Assembly (NCBI GenBank): GCA_041624435.1
Contig: JBFJVB010000159.1
Location: 1-7,949 of the forward strand
Length of the DNA stretch: 7,949 nt
Origin: Oceanococcus sp041624435
GTDB lineage: Bacteria > Pseudomonadota > Gammaproteobacteria > Nevskiales > Oceanococcaceae
Reading direction: 5' to 3'
The stretch's first letter is position 1. Every line of letters starts with the position of its first letter. Both the position numbers and the translations under genes were made by a program. Under the pieces are notes generated by a model. That model was not told where the DNA came from and ran no database searches. It was given only the letters and a program-made list of their open reading frames with translations. Positions 6,737-7,949 of this stretch are shown here, in pieces.

Positions 6737-6739
6737 CGG
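6716..6739. promoter_or_regulatory. Palindromic operator, probable TetR binding site
   Basis: The 9-bp arms CCGTTCGGT and ACCGAACGG are perfect inverted repeats around ACATGA; the central C/G and A/T also pair, so 11 of 12 base pairs of the 24-bp palindrome match. The right arm lies in ACCGAACGGT, itself a palindrome of the form ACCGNNCGGT, and the left arm repeats nearly the same motif. This could seat two repressor dimers. It lies 72 bp upstream of the TetR start. Confidence 0.75.
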
Positions 6740-7345
6740 TACAATTACTTTTCCAAACCGTCAAGCGCAGATCAACCGCTTGGGTTCGCCAGGATGCAAC
6801 CAGGAATCGACCCGAAACTGTCCAGCCCCAAGACCAGGCTGCAAGCGGCTTGAACTTGATCTGAGCTCCGCGCTTATTGCCGTCTGTATCGGTGGACACG
6901 AGCAAACAACTGGACGGCCCGAAGCATGGAGCGATCATTAGGAATCAATAATTCTGATCGGCCAGGTCAATGAACAAGACACCGGACCTTAAGAACAGGA
7001 GAGTGTAGGACAGCTACTGTTGAGGATAGTCTGACGGCTGCCCTTGAAGCACAGCGCTGAATCGTTCGAAGGAGTTGAATGGGCAGGCGTCAGAGAATCC
7101 TCAACAACAACAGACCTTCAATCTGATAGCAGCGTGTTCAGGGCCACTGGGAAAGCTGACCTTCCGCTGTCGAGCGGCCGAGACCTGTTCCACACCGGTC
7201 CCTCAGCGACCTGAGGCTACGCCGGCAACGTGCCATGAGCGAAAGTACACATTGCTTAGCTCAAACGCGGGCGAAGGGCGCAAAGCGGGCAGTCGCCGTA
7301 AACAGAAGAGAGCCAATATCAACACCATGAATAGGTCTTAACATC
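6740..7345. other. Region without a recognisable gene
   Basis: About 600 bp separate the operator from the toxin-antitoxin promoter. AT content looks higher than in the Rieske run. Open frames here are short and have no family features. A TTG-start frame (7075-7341, 88 codons) sits next to GGAG but has low-complexity, non-protein-like content. TACAAT at 6740-6745 could be a rightward -10 facing into the region. An imperfect inverted repeat lies at 6932-6960 (CGATCA/TGATCG outer arms). No tRNA, terminator with a U-tract, or insertion-sequence end was seen. Confidence 0.5.
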
Positions 7346-7393
7346 TTGCCATCGCTTCCCGCAAGGTCTATTATTAGGTCTCTTAATAGGTCT
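7346..7393 (+). promoter_or_regulatory. Promoter and operator repeats of the toxin-antitoxin operon
   Basis: TTGCCA (7346-7351) and TATTAT (7369-7374) are separated by 17 bp, giving a near-consensus sigma-70 promoter. AGGTCT occurs at 7364, 7376 and 7388, exactly 12 bp apart, overlapping the -10 and running up to the start codon. A further copy lies at 7333. CTATTATTAG and CTTAATAG around the middle copy also form an imperfect inverted repeat. Such repeats fit autorepression by the antitoxin or the toxin-antitoxin complex. Confidence 0.65.
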
Positions 7394-7395
7394 GG

Positions 7396-7653
7396 ATGTA
7401 CATCATGCCCCGCCAAGTTTTAGCCGATACATGCGTCAGCATTTCTGAGCTGAAGAAGAATCCCAGCGTGATTGTGGCTCAAGGGGAGGGGTTCCCTGTG
7501 GCAGTGCTTAACCGTAACGAGCCGGATTTTTACTGTGTTCCGGCTGCGGCCTGGGAAGAAATTGTTGATCGTCTGGAGGATGTGGAACTCAACGCCATTG
7601 CCGATTCCCGCCAGGGCCAGAAGGCTATCCAGGTCGATCTGAATGACCTATAA
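7396..7653 (+). CDS. stbD: Phd/YefM-family antitoxin (StbD-like)
   Basis: An 85-residue antitoxin. The N-terminal part, with SISELKKNPSVIVAQGEGFP (about 17-36), is the DNA-binding Phd/YefM fold. The segment VAVLNRNEPDFYCVPAAAWE (about 36-55) is characteristic of the StbD branch, and the acidic tail LNAIADSRQGQKAIQVDLND would wrap and inhibit the toxin. Its stop overlaps the toxin start by 11 bp, so the two are translationally coupled, the usual order of antitoxin first. An alternative ATG at 7405 would give an 82-residue protein; 7396 is kept because an AGG lies at a better distance, but the choice is open. It probably represses its own promoter through the AGGTCT repeats. Expected role: labile neutraliser of the RelE-type toxin, acting as a stability module. 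Confidence 0.88.
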   Translation: MYIMPRQVLADTCVSISELKKNPSVIVAQGEGFPVAVLNRNEPDFYCVPAAAWEEIVDRLEDVELNAIADSRQGQKAIQVDLNDL

Positions 7654-7927
7654 GCTGGCTTTTCTTGAAGATGCCCTCAAGGAGTGGCACAACCTCGCAC
7701 CCTCGGTACGAAGTCAATTCAAGAAGAAGCTGGTCGAACGCTGTGAAAATCCGCGAGTACCGAAAAGCAGGCTGTCCGGGTCGAAAGATCGCTACAAGAT
7801 CAAACTGCGGCAGACGGGTTTTCGTCTAGTGTACGAAGTTCAGGATGATGTCGTCACAGTGCTCGTCGTTGCCGTAGGCAAGCGCGAGCGAAATTCTGTT
7901 TATAAACTCGCATCGAAGCGTGTTTAG
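7643..7927 (+). CDS. stbE: RelE-family mRNA interferase toxin (StbE-like)
   Basis: A 94-residue RelE/ParE-superfamily toxin. The helical N-terminal half (KEWHNLAPSVRSQFKKKL) is followed by YKIKLRQTGFRLVYEV and VVAVGKRERNSVY, the beta-sheet core. K52, K54, R61, R81 and Y87 fall at the same numbers as the catalytic residues of E. coli RelE, so ribosome-dependent mRNA cleavage is expected and the toxin appears intact. The ATG at 7643 lies inside the antitoxin's last codons. Only 22 bp of sequence remain after the stop, so downstream context is unknown. Expression without the antitoxin would inhibit growth. The pair is typical of plasmids and genomic islands and was probably acquired independently of the oxygenase genes. 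Confidence 0.9.
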   Translation: MTYKLAFLEDALKEWHNLAPSVRSQFKKKLVERCENPRVPKSRLSGSKDRYKIKLRQTGFRLVYEVQDDVVTVLVVAVGKRERNSVYKLASKRV

Positions 7928-7949
7928 GTCCGCTTCAGGCACGTTTTGC

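Noticed and set aside
6693..6938. 81-codon minus-strand frame upstream of the TetR gene
   Set aside because: It covers the operator and promoter, has no ribosome binding site and no protein-like pattern.
7075..7341. 88-codon TTG-start frame as a small gene
   Set aside because: The GGAG touches the start codon, and the residue composition is not protein-like. An ATG at 7079 in another frame ends after 15 codons.
7320..7949. Integron cassette with attC sites around the toxin-antitoxin pair
   Set aside because: I could not find paired core sites of the RYYYAAC/GTTRRRY type on both sides, and the window ends 22 bp after the toxin.

Overview
The window looks like chromosomal DNA from a GC-rich gammaproteobacterium of the Pseudomonas/Xanthomonadales kind. 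The main clues are the REP elements (TGTAGGAGCGGCTTTAGCCG type) at the left end, AGGAG ribosome binding sites and a StbDE-type toxin-antitoxin pair. The genus cannot be fixed from the sequence alone.

Layout. Positions 3-104 hold the last 33 codons of an unidentified rightward gene. Positions 168-415 hold two full REP inverted pairs plus one half element. Positions 431-6644 hold a leftward (minus strand) run of seven closely spaced genes, in transcription order: a TetR-type regulator (5958-6644); three-domain-type Rieske oxygenases D (4956-5918) and C (3890-4924); a shortened Rieske-oxygenase paralogue B (3072-3893); Rieske oxygenase A (2010-3053); a four-helix membrane protein that resembles the emopamil-binding protein (EBP/EXPERA) sterol isomerases (1508-2005); and an exported or membrane-anchored protein of unknown function (431-1465). 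Gaps between these genes are about 40 bp or less, and two junctions are an ATGA overlap and a 4-bp gap, so they are probably one operon. Upstream of the regulator is a near-perfect 24-bp palindrome (6716-6739) abutting a TAATAT -10 element. It is the obvious operator for the TetR protein. Positions 6740-7345 carry no recognisable gene and look lower in GC. A Phd/YefM-RelE (StbDE-like) toxin-antitoxin operon lies at 7396-7927, with a good promoter and 12-bp-spaced AGGTCT repeats in front.

How the genes may work together. The Rieske proteins have the C-terminal layout of 3-ketosteroid 9-alpha-hydroxylase (KshA) and related sterol-acting Rieske oxygenases (DAF-36/Neverland, bacterial SdmA). Together with an EBP-like isomerase they suggest multi-step oxidation and double-bond shifting on a sterol/steroid-like or other polycyclic lipid, under control of a TetR repressor. 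The substrate is inference. No ferredoxin or reductase is present in the window.

The most unusual point is a complementary pair of neighbours. Protein B keeps the mononuclear-iron triad but lacks the whole Rieske [2Fe-2S] binding segment. Protein A keeps the Rieske cluster ligands but appears to have lost the carboxylate iron ligand of the catalytic domain. This raises the possibility of a split, heteromeric oxygenase in which one subunit passes electrons to the active site of the other.
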